Part shown: positions 1-10,800 of the stretch, one piece after another
Position numbering within the stretch: position 1 is the stretch's first letter
How the letters are laid out: every line of letters starts with the position of its first letter
Origin: Planctomycetota bacterium
GTDB lineage: Bacteria > Planctomycetota > Planctomycetia > Pirellulales > Pirellulaceae
Length of the DNA stretch: 64,000 nt
Direction: 5' to 3'
NCBI GenBank assembly: GCA_014381825.1
Contig: JACNKX010000077.1
Coordinates: 114,774-178,773, forward strand
The notes under the pieces: generated by a model
What the model was told of the DNA's origin: nothing
What the model saw: only the letters and a program-made list of their open reading frames with translations
Databases searched by the model: none
Program-made: the position numbers and the translations under genes

Positions 1-1120
<1,120 letters not shown>

Positions 1121-1174
1121 GCGGAACCGTGCTCTGCCGCAACTTACTTCAACATCTTGGTGAGGATGGTTCCG

Positions 1175-1645
1175 ATGTCACATTTAATCGAGCTGGCGCG
1201 GCAAGTGCGTGCTACGACGATAGAGTTCGTCGAAGACGTTCCCAACGACTGGCTGCTGTGGGCACCGCCCGGCACATCCAATCATATGATGTGGCACGCT
1301 GGTCATTCACTTTGGGTACAAGATTGCCTTTGCATTGAACGGCTAAGCGGGCGCAGTGAATTACCAGATGGATGGAGCGACAGGTTTGGAATGAATTGCC
1401 AACCAGTGGCGGACACTCGCGATTGGCCCGATCGTGGCGAACTCTTAAAGCTTCTTAGGAACCAGCTGGATCAATTGGTTAGCTTATTTAATGAACACGC
1501 CGACCGCTTGACACATATTGGCGAAAACATCGATGGCCAATGGGATTTGACTCGAGGCGTGATCCATGGACTGCATGATGAAGCAAGACATCAAGGCGAG
1601 ATGTACCTGCTCATTAAACTCCGCCGAGGACCGATCGAATCATAG
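1175..1645 (+). CDS. DinB-superfamily protein
   Basis: A small, probably cytoplasmic four-helix protein of about 156 residues that resembles the DinB/DUF664 (YfiT-like) superfamily, whose members often bind a metal through three histidines and act as thiol-dependent transferases. The chain begins MSHLIELARQVRATTIEFVEDVP. NHMMWHAGHSLW carries candidate first metal-site histidines, and the C-terminal GVIHGLHDEARHQGEMYLLIK supplies the conserved H-x3-H pattern of the last helix. In-frame starts exist at 1157 (TTG) and 1166 (ATG); I prefer ATG 1175 because the purine-rich TGGTGAGG at 1158-1165 sits 9 bases upstream. It ends 22 bases before the convergent stop of the next gene. The substrate cannot be told from sequence. 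Confidence 0.75.
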   Translation: MSHLIELARQVRATTIEFVEDVPNDWLLWAPPGTSNHMMWHAGHSLWVQDCLCIERLSGRSELPDGWSDRFGMNCQPVADTRDWPDRGELLKLLRNQLDQLVSLFNEHADRLTHIGENIDGQWDLTRGVIHGLHDEARHQGEMYLLIKLRRGPIES

Positions 1646-1667
1646 CGCAAGCAGCAACATCGTGGGG

Positions 1668-2687
1668 TTACAGGACCTTCATTCCACCACGGATCACACC
1701 TGCTTCTGTTGCACTATAGCTGCCGGCAAATCGTGGATCGATTGGGCGGCTGTTGGGGACAGATAGCCAGATGCGAAGAAGCAGTCGCTTCATGTTGGGT
1801 TCGGCGTGGTCGACGAACTCAGAACGGCGATGAAGTGTTACCCAGTTGTTGAGAAAGACGAGATCGCCGGGTTGCTGACGGAAAGACACATGCATCGTCG
1901 GGTCGTCAGCGAGTTGTTCGATGTAATCGAGTGCCTCCCGCTGCACGTCGCTCATCGCTGGTGAATCCGGCATGGCGTAGGCGCGTTCGATCAACACTCG
2001 CAACAAGTTCGCGGCAAAATGCCCCTCATGAATCGAGAAGATCGGTTGCTCGTAGTAGGGCAGTTCGTTGCCAATGTCGACGTTGTGCCGCTGATAGCGA
2101 TAAGGTTGCATTAGCACATCAACAAGGTCGGGACGCTGCTGCAACATCTCGTTATAGATCGCGACCGAGCTAACGAGATAGTTTTCGCCACCACTTTCCG
2201 CTTGCCGAACACACAGGAACGAAATGACATCGCAGCGATCGGTGTGGTAACTCAATCGCTTCCGAGAGCTGGGACCTCGCGCCTTCGGATCACGCTCAGA
2301 GTAGCCTTCGTCTCGCACGTGAAACACCCGCTCGCCAGCAGGACTCTGCGAAACTGGCGTTCCTACATGTGCGGCCAGCCCCCAAAAAACTCGAGCCGCT
2401 TGAACTTCACTGTAACCGTCCATCGGCAAGCCGCGGATCATTGCTGCTCCCGAACCTTGCTCCAGCGAATGTTGAATCGACTGAAGTTTCAACGCCAATG
2501 TTGGCAGCGAGAAGTTCTCGGACGAAATCTCTTCGATCGGAACGACGCGAACTGTGTCGAGGGCGGCATCGATCTCGTCGATCTCGGACGCGCTGAAAGT
2601 GTGCAGCCAATCATCTCGGCGCAGCAATTCTTCGCCGCGCCATGCTGCAGGAATATGGAGAGGTTCAGGCATTGTCAGTGTAGCCAT
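1668..2687 (-). CDS. TauD/TfdA-type Fe(II)/2-oxoglutarate-dependent dioxygenase
   Basis: About 339 residues from ATG 2685-2687. The family couples oxidative decarboxylation of 2-oxoglutarate to hydroxylation of a substrate using one ferrous iron. The facial triad is visible: His148 and Asp150 in YHTDRCD, and distal His286 in NNWVTLHRRSEF; Arg305 in RLLLRIWLS fits the 2-oxoglutarate carboxylate ligand. The stretch after the HTD motif (DVISFLCVRQAESGGENYLVSS, read in parts) is the typical TauD-family strand. An upstream in-frame TTG at 2729 would add 14 residues, but the family normally starts close to PEPLHIPAAW, so I chose the ATG; ATG 2672 is a second option. A perfect palindrome covers the chosen start. 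The substrate (taurine, other sulfonate or unrelated) cannot be inferred. Confidence 0.85.
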   Translation of the reverse strand: MATLTMPEPLHIPAAWRGEELLRRDDWLHTFSASEIDEIDAALDTVRVVPIEEISSENFSLPTLALKLQSIQHSLEQGSGAAMIRGLPMDGYSEVQAARVFWGLAAHVGTPVSQSPAGERVFHVRDEGYSERDPKARGPSSRKRLSYHTDRCDVISFLCVRQAESGGENYLVSSVAIYNEMLQQRPDLVDVLMQPYRYQRHNVDIGNELPYYEQPIFSIHEGHFAANLLRVLIERAYAMPDSPAMSDVQREALDYIEQLADDPTMHVSFRQQPGDLVFLNNWVTLHRRSEFVDHAEPNMKRLLLRIWLSVPNSRPIDPRFAGSYSATEAGVIRGGMKVL

Positions 2688-2703
2688 CACTCGCCGAGTG
2701 ATG
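2685..2703. promoter_or_regulatory. Perfect 9-bp-arm palindrome overlapping the dioxygenase start codon
   Basis: CATCACTCG, one base, CGAGTGATG: two exact 9-base arms around a single C. The left arm contains the reverse complement of the ATG start at 2685-2687. It could be an operator, or an RNA hairpin hiding the translation start. The core ATCACTCGGnGAG also occurs upstream of the next - strand gene at 4059-4071. The function is inferred. Confidence 0.4.
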
Positions 2704-2796
2704 AGCCCATTCAGTGTGCGCCCGTGCAACGTGCCAAGGCCGCTAATTGTTCGCTCGGTCGCGGACCCCGCTGATCACGCCGGAGCGTTATAGCTA

Positions 2797-3990
2797 CTAC
2801 AAAACACTGGCGATTGCCGTACACAATCGATCCATATTCTGCTCAGTCATCCCGGCGACGTTGATGCGACCACCGGCTGTCACGATGTAAACGGAGTGAT
2901 TGTTCTTCAGCTCGTCAACTTGGACCGGATTCAGACCAGAAAACGAGAACATCCCACATTGGTTCGTGATGAATGAAAAGTCATGCCGTGGAGCTTTCTG
3001 TTTCATTGTCTCGAAGAACAACATTCGCATTGCGTGAATGCGCTTTCGCATCTCGGCGAGTTCTTCTTCCCACATCGCGCGCAACTCGGCGTCGGCAAGA
3101 ACCGCGGCGACGATCGCTCCGCCGTGCTGCGGCGGATTCGAGTAGTTGGTTCGCACCGAGACCTTGGCGTGGCTGAGCGCGACTTGAGCGGCGGCGGCGG
3201 TACCCGCGATCAAGGTCAACGCACCAACTCGTTCGCTGTACAGTCCAAAGTTTTTCGAGAACGAACTACAGATAATGGCTTCTGCTCCAAGTCGAACAAC
3301 GGTTCGCAATCCCACCGCGTCGTTCTCGATTCCTTTTCCAAACCCTTGGTAGGCAAAGTCGATGAGCGGTAGCAACTTTCGCTCATGAACGACGTCGGCG
3401 ATCTGCTGCCATTGCTCTGGCGTTGGATCGATTCCGGTTGGGTTGTGGCAACAGCCATGCAGCAGCACGACATCGCCTGCTGGAATTTGATTCAACGATT
3501 CGAGCATCGCTTGGAAGTCGAGTGTCGTGCCAGAAGCGTCGATGTATTGGTACGCCTCAACTCGCCGATCAGCTGCCTCGAAGACCTTGGGGTGATTCGC
3601 CCAAGTCGGCTTACTGAGCCAGATACTCGAGTCAGGGGCGTTTCGTTTCAGAAAGTCAGCTGCCACCCGCAACGCCCCGGTGCCACCAGGCGTTTGCAGA
3701 CTGACAGCTCGTTCTGAGGTCAGCACTTCGTGATCCGCATTGAAGAGCAACTCGCGGGCAAGTCTGCCGAACTCCGGCAAGCCATCGATTCCCAGGTAGC
3801 CCTTCGATTGTTGCTGGTCGAGCAACCGACGCTCGGCCTCCTTGACGCAACGCAAGATCGGAGTCGTGCCGGACGCATCTTTGTAGACGCCGACGCTAAG
3901 ATTAATCTTGTCAGGGTTCGTGTCCTTTTTGAAAGCTTCCGTCAATCCGAGGATTGCGTCGGGCGGAGCCATCTCGAACGTCTCAAACAT
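2797..3990 (-). CDS. aspC: Aspartate/aromatic aminotransferase (class I)
   Basis: PLP enzyme that moves the amino group of aspartate (or an aromatic amino acid) to 2-oxoglutarate; cytoplasmic. With the start at ATG 3988-3990 the product is 397 residues, the usual length for the AspC/TyrB group, and begins MFETFEMAPPDAILGL as the family does. Visible active-site residues are Trp130 (PTWANHPKVF), Asn183 (HNPTGIDPTPEQW), Asp211 and Tyr214 (IDFAYQGF), the Schiff-base Lys246 (SSFSKNFG), Arg254 (SERVG) and the carboxylate-binding Arg375 (GGRINVAGM). The frame continues open upstream to 4173, but that extension is Arg-rich, crosses an intergenic inverted repeat and has no family counterpart. Aspartate versus aromatic preference is not decided by what I see. 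Confidence 0.9.
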   Translation of the reverse strand: MFETFEMAPPDAILGLTEAFKKDTNPDKINLSVGVYKDASGTTPILRCVKEAERRLLDQQQSKGYLGIDGLPEFGRLARELLFNADHEVLTSERAVSLQTPGGTGALRVAADFLKRNAPDSSIWLSKPTWANHPKVFEAADRRVEAYQYIDASGTTLDFQAMLESLNQIPAGDVVLLHGCCHNPTGIDPTPEQWQQIADVVHERKLLPLIDFAYQGFGKGIENDAVGLRTVVRLGAEAIICSSFSKNFGLYSERVGALTLIAGTAAAAQVALSHAKVSVRTNYSNPPQHGGAIVAAVLADAELRAMWEEELAEMRKRIHAMRMLFFETMKQKAPRHDFSFITNQCGMFSFSGLNPVQVDELKNNHSVYIVTAGGRINVAGMTEQNMDRLCTAIASVL

Positions 3991-4058
3991 CGTCGGGAAT
4001 CCTGGTGTTGCATTGTGTCGTGGGCTTTGTAGACGCGCACGACGAATAGTAATCTTCG

Positions 4059-4133
4059 CTCTCCGAGTGATAGAAACGTGTCGCTCCGCAAAACGTCTTT
4101 CGGCTTCGTCAGTCGGAGAGTGACAGCCACTCT
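4059..4133. repeat. Inverted-repeat element between divergent genes
   Basis: The 254-bp gap 3991-4244 lies between the divergent aminotransferase and inositol-phosphate synthase genes. CTCTCCGAGTGA (4059-4070) and TCAGTCGGAGAG (4109-4120) are inverted copies with one mismatch. A second hairpin, AGAGTG-acagc-CACTCT (4117-4133), overlaps the right arm. The arrangement resembles the dispersed intergenic hairpin repeats of planctomycete genomes, but it could equally be a regulatory site for one or both genes. No clear sigma-70 promoter was recognised in the gap. Confidence 0.45.
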
Positions 4134-4244
4134 GGGCTGCTTGACGCTTCGCCAGCTCGCATGTGACAATCAATCGTATCTCGACATTTCACTTCGGTGT
4201 AGCCCCCAGCGGCTCGCCACAAATTCACCCCTGAAAGCTGTTTG

Positions 4245-5444
4245 ATGGCGGATCGTAAAGTAGGCGTTTGGTTTCTCGGTGCGTTCGGTGGCGTGGCGAC
4301 AACGACCATTGTCGGACTCGTCGCCTTGCGAAAGGGGCTGACCGGCAATCAAGGATTGGTCAGCCAATTGCCGCTGTTCGAGAAGCTCGGACTCGTTGGT
4401 TGGGACGAGTTGGTAATTGGTGGACACGACATCCGCGAGACAACTTTGCTCGAAGAGGCAATCGTGTTGGCCGACGTCAGTCGCGCGATCGATCGACACA
4501 TCGTCGAACAGTGCGAAGGCGAACTCACTGAAATCGACGCAAACATCAAACCGGGTGTCCTCTTTAACGTTGGATCGACCATCGAGAAGTTCGCGACGGA
4601 CGCATTGCGGGCAAAGATCGAATCGCCACGTGAGTCAATCGCTCGAGTTCAAGCCGATTTGAAGGCCTTCGCCGAACAGCATTCGCTCGACCAAGTCATC
4701 GTCGTGAACGTTTCTTCGACCGAGCCTCCGCTTGACGCGAGCGCCCTGCCGGAAAGTTGGGACGAACTTAATCCATTGCTCGACAGTCCAGAAACTTGCC
4801 CGCTCGCTGCTAGTTCGCTGTATGCAATCGCGGCGTTGGAGTTAGGCTACCCGCACGTGAACTTTACTCCTTCGCTCGGTTCGGCACCGGCGGCTCTGTG
4901 TGATCTGGCTCTGCAGAAGGATACGTGCCACATGGGGCACGACGGCAAGACAGGCGAAACGCTTTTGAAGAGTACTCTGGCCCCGATGTTTGCCGCACGC
5001 AACTTGGAAGTGATGAGCTGGGTGGGGCACAACATCTTTGGAAACATGGACGGCAAGGTGTTGGATGATCCTGCGAACAAGCAAACCAAAGTCACCAGCA
5101 AGGATCGGCTGTTACACCAAATCTTCGGATACTCGCCGCAAACGTTGGTCAGCATCGAGTACATCGAAAGCCTCGGCGACTGGAAAACCGCCTGGGACCA
5201 CATTCACTTCCGCGGATTTCTCGGCACGCCGATGACCATGCAATTCACTTGGCAAGGTTGCGACTCGCTGCTCGCCGCGCCGTTGGTAATCGATCTCGTT
5301 AGGCTAACCGAACGAGCCCATCGCCATGGCGACCGCGGATTGCTCACTTTCCTGGCAAGCTTCTTTAAGAGTCCGTTGGGCACGACAGAGCATAACTTTA
5401 CAAAGCAGTTCCAGTTGCTCGAAGAGTGGGTTGCGAGCATCTGA
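4245..5444 (+). CDS. ino1: Inositol-3-phosphate synthase
   Basis: NAD-dependent isomerase that converts glucose 6-phosphate to 1L-myo-inositol 3-phosphate, the first step of inositol and phosphoinositide synthesis; cytoplasmic, usually a tetramer. The 399-residue product fits the shorter prokaryotic-type family. The N-terminal Rossmann motif FLGAFGGVATTTIVG (residues 10-24) binds NAD. The C-terminal catalytic half shows GHDGKTGETLLKS and SWVGHNIFGNMDG followed by KQTKVTSKD, the family's most conserved part with its catalytic lysines. I start at ATG 4245 instead of the in-frame TTG at 4242; CTGAAAG about 6 bases upstream is a modest ribosome-binding site. The gene is divergent from the aminotransferase. 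No inositol-1-phosphatase or phospholipid gene is adjacent, so the use of the inositol is unknown. Confidence 0.92.
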   Translation: MADRKVGVWFLGAFGGVATTTIVGLVALRKGLTGNQGLVSQLPLFEKLGLVGWDELVIGGHDIRETTLLEEAIVLADVSRAIDRHIVEQCEGELTEIDANIKPGVLFNVGSTIEKFATDALRAKIESPRESIARVQADLKAFAEQHSLDQVIVVNVSSTEPPLDASALPESWDELNPLLDSPETCPLAASSLYAIAALELGYPHVNFTPSLGSAPAALCDLALQKDTCHMGHDGKTGETLLKSTLAPMFAARNLEVMSWVGHNIFGNMDGKVLDDPANKQTKVTSKDRLLHQIFGYSPQTLVSIEYIESLGDWKTAWDHIHFRGFLGTPMTMQFTWQGCDSLLAAPLVIDLVRLTERAHRHGDRGLLTFLASFFKSPLGTTEHNFTKQFQLLEEWVASI

Positions 5445-5609
5445 TTGCCGCGACTCCCCCCGATTGTGCTGCTAGTATCGACATGATCGCTCCCCCAGGC
5501 AGGAGGCGGAGAACGAGTCGAATCCAACGTTTTTAATTCGCCTCGCCGTAGCTCGCCTCTTATACTGGAGTCGGTCAGAATGCAGGGCGCATTCGAATTG
5601 GATCAGACT

Positions 5610-6815
5610 ATGTCGCGTCATCTCCTAGCAATTAGCTACTTTTGCGGATTCTTGACGATAGTCTGCGCGCCCACAAACGCGGATGTCTTTCTGCTCACCA
5701 ATGGCGGACAAGTCGAAGGGACGCTGTTAAATCCGAAAGAATCGCCGCGCGAGGTCTATATCGTTGAACCGCTTCACGGAGGTCGGCTTGTTCTCCAACC
5801 GGCAGACGTCGATCGGTTCGTCGTAAAGTCTGATGTAGAAATTCGTTACGAAGAAGCGCTTCCACAAGTTGAGGATTCCGAAGCAGGTCATTGGGAGATG
5901 GCCAAGAAGTGTGAAGCCGCTGGTCTAAAAGAGCAGCAAGAATTCCACCTTCAGCAAGTCCTCCGACATGACACGGAACACGAGCCAGCCCGTCGAGCCC
6001 TTGGATACAACCGCGTCGACGGTCGCTGGCAAAGACCCAACGAGTATATGGCCGAACAGGGGTTCATTCGCCATCGCGGTGGCTGGCGTTTACCGCAGGA
6101 ATTGGCGATCGAGAAACGTGAACGCGATAACGAGCGAGAAACCCTGGCTTGGCGAAAAAACGTAAAGCTGTGGCGAGATTGGATTATCAAGGGACGAGAT
6201 CGTGCGGCACAGGGCCTCGCCAACATGCGAGCGATTCGCGATCCAAGATCCGCGACGGCACTAGCCGCACAACTGCGCCAATCCAAAGAACCTAGAGCGC
6301 TGAAACAATTGTACATCGATGTTTTGGCCTACTTTCCCGAGAACGGAACTGGTATCGGTGCAATGACTTATGTCGCTTTGCACGACGCTGATGGGCAGGT
6401 TCGTGAAAAAGCACTCGACGTATTGTCATCGACCGGCTCACGTGTCGCGACGCTCGCGTTTATGAAGGCGCTAGGTGACAATGAAAACAAGATGGTCCAG
6501 CGGGCCGGGTTCGCGCTTGGCTACATGAAACAGCCGGAAATGACGACGCTCAAGCTAATCGATTCGCTCATTACCGAGCATAAGTACACTGTTGGGGGCG
6601 GTGGTATCACACCGTCATTCGGCAGCGGGGGCAGCGGTTTAAGTATGGGCGGAAAACCCAAGACCGTTAAGAAAAATGTGCAGAACCAGGCCGTACTTCA
6701 CGCGCTGACGGGAATGCACCAAGGGGTCAACTTCGGCTTCGATCAGGAAGCTTGGCGGCGCTGGTACGTCCAAAATAACACGCCTCGTGACGTGAATCTC
6801 CGCCGCAGCAATTAG
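5610..6815 (+). CDS. Exported HEAT-repeat protein, function unknown
   Basis: A 401-residue protein starting at ATG 5610 with a signal peptide (MSRHLLAIS, a hydrophobic stretch to about residue 20, likely cleavage after APTNA). An in-frame ATG at 5580 would place ten polar residues before it and spoil the signal. The mature part begins DVFLLTNGGQVEG, a beta-rich segment found at the N-terminus of many planctomycete envelope proteins. A charged helical middle follows (residues about 90-190, many E/R/K). Then HEAT-like helical pairs run from about residue 195 to 310 (DPRSATALAAQL, REKALDVLSS, VQRAGFALGY). A Gly/Ser-rich linker (VGGGGITPSFGSGGSG) precedes the conserved end EAWRRWYVQNN. HEAT repeats normally mediate protein contacts. 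It lies 165 bases downstream of ino1, so cotranscription is possible but unsupported. Confidence 0.75.
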   Translation: MSRHLLAISYFCGFLTIVCAPTNADVFLLTNGGQVEGTLLNPKESPREVYIVEPLHGGRLVLQPADVDRFVVKSDVEIRYEEALPQVEDSEAGHWEMAKKCEAAGLKEQQEFHLQQVLRHDTEHEPARRALGYNRVDGRWQRPNEYMAEQGFIRHRGGWRLPQELAIEKRERDNERETLAWRKNVKLWRDWIIKGRDRAAQGLANMRAIRDPRSATALAAQLRQSKEPRALKQLYIDVLAYFPENGTGIGAMTYVALHDADGQVREKALDVLSSTGSRVATLAFMKALGDNENKMVQRAGFALGYMKQPEMTTLKLIDSLITEHKYTVGGGGITPSFGSGGSGLSMGGKPKTVKKNVQNQAVLHALTGMHQGVNFGFDQEAWRRWYVQNNTPRDVNLRRSN

Positions 6816-7666
6816 TCGCTCGCATTTCTCGCCATTCGCATCGGGGCGTCGCCCGTACCAGGCTGTGAGCTACCTTTCTCCATGGCCGGCGGGCGTTGCT
6901 GCGCTATTGGCACGCTACCTCTGTCAAGGGAGCAAAAAAGTTGCAGATAGCCGCCGAAATGCTGGTAATCACGATATTTTCTATAGATAATTGTATTCTG
7001 TCTGAATTTAGGGTGGGCGAAAAGCGCTCATTCGATCGAACCGGCGCGCGCGTCAATGTTGACTTATCCGTTCCGACCTTTCTTGTCGGAGCCGTTATCT
7101 ACATGCCGCGTGCCTCAACCAATTTCACTCCACTACACCTTTCAACGCGAATGAGGCACATCTCCCACTGAGATTATGCAAGTGAGAACATGGCAGCGTG
7201 GTTACGCAGAGCGCCACCCGCTTCAGGGCCGGTAGCGCGACGACCCACCGCGCGATCTAGTCTTCTGCTGCGGCTTTTGAGAGCGGCTCGCCGGTCTGCG
7301 CCCTCCGTGCGCGCGTTCCTCCGATCGTTCGATTTTGCGTCACTATCACTAGTTCAAACTTGGCGTTCCATTCGTCGAGTGCTGGGGCAGCGGCACCAAT
7401 CGCACTTCGCATGTTCGCATGATTCATATCCTGCACTGCTGGCGACAAATGTAAGGCGTTGCTTCAGCGCGAAACAAGCCGTTCCTTTTCGCGCAAGTAA
7501 CGCGATGAGTTTATCCGGCTGTGTTCTTTCAACGGCTGGTCGAACCAGCATTGGCACTCGAGTTGTTCGCAGCCTGAGTGCGCGCATTCATTCTTTCGAT
7601 ATTCAAGTACTTCTTCCCTCGGCCACCGGACCCCTGTGTCCGCACTATCCCCAAGGCTAACGCAAG
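6816..7666. other. 851-bp region without a convincing gene, upstream of the giant gene
   Basis: Short open frames here (for example + 6896-7171 and + 7190-7660) have Arg/Ser-rich or patternless products, no ribosome-binding site and no family resemblance, so I leave them uncalled. The region holds an AT-rich pocket at about 6955-7015 (ATATTTTCTATAGATAATTG is its core), which could contain a promoter, although no good -35/-10 pair was found. A small hairpin lies at 7073-7092 (TCCGAC/GTCGGA arms with an 8-base loop). It may be a long 5' leader or promoter region for the giant gene. Confidence 0.5.
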
Positions 7667-7807
7667 ATGTTTCGACAGATCATTCAACGTTATGGGAAAC
7701 AACTCTCCCGCCGCAAACGATCACGTCGTTATCGACGCGACGCGTTTCACGCAGAAGTTGCCCGACGCATGCAGCTAGAGCCGCTGGAAGATCGGCGTGT
7801 TTTAGCG
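7667..7807 (+). other. N-terminal export segment with LEPR-XLL-type motif
   Basis: Residues 1-34 carry many Arg and Lys (KQLSRRKRSRRYRR), followed by LEPLEDRRVLA at residues 37-47. This combination marks a class of large exported planctomycete proteins and replaces a classical hydrophobic signal peptide. The exact transport route is not known to me. The segment ends where the first beta strand, TITVTSLAD, begins, and it fixes ATG 7667 as the start of the giant frame; an internal ATG at 7769 would remove the basic part. Confidence 0.8.
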
Positions 7808-10800
7808 ACGATTACTGTGACGAGTCTCGCAGATAACACAACTGGCGACAGCTTAGTCACACTACGCGAAGCCATCCAAGCCGCTGAAACCAACTCGTCA
7901 GTGGATGGCTCAACCCCCGGCGACTCCGGCGTCGCCGATGTCATCGTCTTCAGTTCAATCACTCAGGATGAAACGATCACATTGCTCCTTGATGACACGA
8001 GTGATATCTTCGGTCCCACGGCATTTGTCATTACGAGCGATATCACTATTCAGGGAGCGACGAGCGACAATGGCATTACTCTTGATGGCGGCTCTGCGCG
8101 CCGTCTGTTCCACGTCACTTCGACCGGAGATCTGACGCTTAAAAATCTCACACTCCAAGACGGCAACCATGCAGGTGGCGATGGCGGAACTGGTTTTGCT
8201 GGCGGTGGAGGTGCTGCAGGGCTTGGTGGCGCGATCTTCAATCAAGGAACGGTGACAATCGAGTCCAGCACGCTTGTTGGCAATACCGTCCAAGGCGGTA
8301 ATGGGGCCGATGGCGGTTCAGCGGACAGCAGCGGTGGTGGAGGTGGCTTAGACACGCCAGGAAATTCAGGAAATGCTGGTTCCGATGTTCCCGGCGGGAA
8401 CGGCGGTGGCCCTAGCGGTGGAATAGGTATCCTCGGAAATGGTGGGAATGCGACGGGCATCGGTGGAGGTGGCGCTGGTGGAGGAGATGACTCGGGCAAC
8501 GCCGGTGGAACAGGAGCATTCGGTGGCGGTGGAGGAGGAGGAACTGGAAGCGGTTCCGGTGCAAACGGGGGCTTTGGCGGCGGCGGCGGTGGTGGTGGAA
8601 CTGCCGGCACCGGTGGTTTTGGTGCCGGCAATGGCGGTGGTGTTGACAGCACACGAGGGGGTGGCGGAGGAGCTGGACTCGGTGGCGCTATTTTCAATTA
8701 CGACAGTGCGACGCTCAATATCACCAACTCGACGTTCTTCGATAATACGGCAACTGGCGGCAATGCGGCCGGTACGGGTACGACTCCGGCGACGGATGGG
8801 CTAGGTCTTGGCGGGGCGATCTTCAATCGCAATGGAACTGTCACGGTATTGAATAGCACGTTCGCCAGCAACACGGCCGATGCCGCGGGTGCAATCTATG
8901 GACTGGGTGACGGCGCGACAGCAACAGTGGTATTGAACAACGCTCTACTGGCGAACTCCGTGGCCACCCAAGATTACGTGTCCGATAAGATCAACGCCGG
9001 TACGATTTCCACGACGGGCGTCGGCAACTTGGTGGAAACAAAGACAGAACTAAACGGTACAACTTTTGCGGCCACAATCGTCACGACGATCGATCCAGGG
9101 CTGGGCGCGCTAAGCGACAACGATGGTCCGACAAAAACGTTGGCCATTGGCGTGGCTAGTTCAGCGACTGATGCAGGCGACGACACGGCGGCGTCGGGGC
9201 TGACGTTTGATCAAAGAGGCGAAGCACGGAAGCAAAATGGTCAAGTGGATATCGGGGCCTACGAGTTGATCCCGCCACCAAAAATCGAAGTCAAAGTCGT
9301 TAGTGGCAACCTCGAAGTTGAAGACGCCGAAGCTGCCGATTCGGACGACGCAATCACGATTGTAGTTGACGGTAGCAACTATCGGCTGACATCAACCGGT
9401 GCCGCGGAATTAGTGGCGGATGGTGGTGGCGTCGTCCAAGATGGAACGACTTCTGTTACCGTTCCCATCTCGGCAATAACTGGCAACATTCAACTTAACA
9501 CGCTCGCAGGTAGCGACGTATTGACCGTCGATCTCGGCGGTGGCCTGATCGTTGACGCAATCGTCTACGATGGCGGCAATCCGACGGTCGCAACGGGCGA
9601 CTCTCTTGTCTTGCAAGGCGGCGGAACATTTGCGACAGGAGTCTTCAACTTCACAGACGCATCCAGCGGTTCTGTCAACATCGCAGGCAATTCGCTAATC
9701 ACGTATTCCGATCTGGAGCCGATCACATCGACGGTGACCATTCAAGAAGTCACGCTGAACTACAACAACACTACCAACCAGACGATCGCCGTTAGTGAGA
9801 CGGGGGGGGACACGACGGTCTCAGCGAATCTGGCCGAGACACTCGTCTTTAAAAACCCAACCACTTCGCTGACGATCAACGCTGGTGACACGGGCAACGA
9901 CACTATCAATGTAGCTGCATTTGCAAGCAGTTATGCGTCGCTAACGATTAACGGCGGCACAGGCGACGATACGGTCAATCTGAATGGTGACATTACGTTT
10001 GCTGCCAACAAGAATCTCAACGTCGATCTTCAAGACGACAACGTGACGCCGGGAACGGACGTTGTCACAGTCAGCGCGAATGCCAAATTGATTCTGTTTG
10101 GCACTGGCGCTGCGACGCTCACGGCCAGCGAGCGCATTACTCTGGCCAGCGGTTCGAGCATCACGACGGTTAGCGGCGGGATCACGCTGAGTGCAAACGC
10201 TGCCGGCACGACGGGCGGAACGTTCACCGGCATCAGCGCGGACAATGCGGCGGCCACGACGTCAACCGGGGCGATCTCGTTAACCGGAATTGGCGGGACG
10301 GCAGGCGGAGCGGGAGTCTTTCTGTCGAACGAAACCGTGATTGACTCAAACGGCGCGGGAGCAGGGGCCGTAACCATCACGGGCACGTCCACCGGGACGG
10401 GTGGCTCGGACGACGGGATTCTGATTTCGGGCGCAACGTCGAGAATCGAGTCACTTAGCGGGAACATTCAACTGACCGGGCAGACCGCTGGGGACGATGC
10501 CGTTCGCATCTCTGACGCGGATGTTGTCTCGCTGGGAGCTGCCACAATCACGATCCAGGGAACGTCGACGGGCACTGCTGTGGGCTCCGCCGATGGTTTT
10601 GCAATCTCGGGTTCGGGAGCAGCGATCAGTTCGGCAGGCGGGGCCATCCAGATCACAGGCAACTCCGCACAGGACGATGGTATTGAGATATTCCAGAGCG
10701 ACGTGACGGGAACTGGATCCGCCACGATCACGCTCAGTGGAACTTCGACCGGTGGTTCGGCAACGTCTCATGGCGTGTTGATCCGCCAGGCCACGACCGT

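Noticed and set aside
3991..4173. N-terminal extension of the aminotransferase to 4173
   Set aside because: The extra 61 residues are basic, cross an inverted-repeat element and are absent from the family; the ATG at 3990 gives the normal N-terminus.
6896..7171. 91-codon + strand frame in the same gap
   Set aside because: It crosses the AT-rich pocket, starts at a non-ATG codon, lacks a ribosome-binding site, and its product shows no recognisable motif.
7190..7660. 156-codon + strand frame just before the giant gene
   Set aside because: Arg/Ser-rich product with no family pattern and no ribosome-binding site; two - strand frames overlap the same DNA equally well, so there is no support for coding.
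8242..8697. Proline-rich - strand frame that looks like a cell-wall protein
   Set aside because: It is the complement of GGN glycine codons in the Gly-rich insert of the + strand gene.
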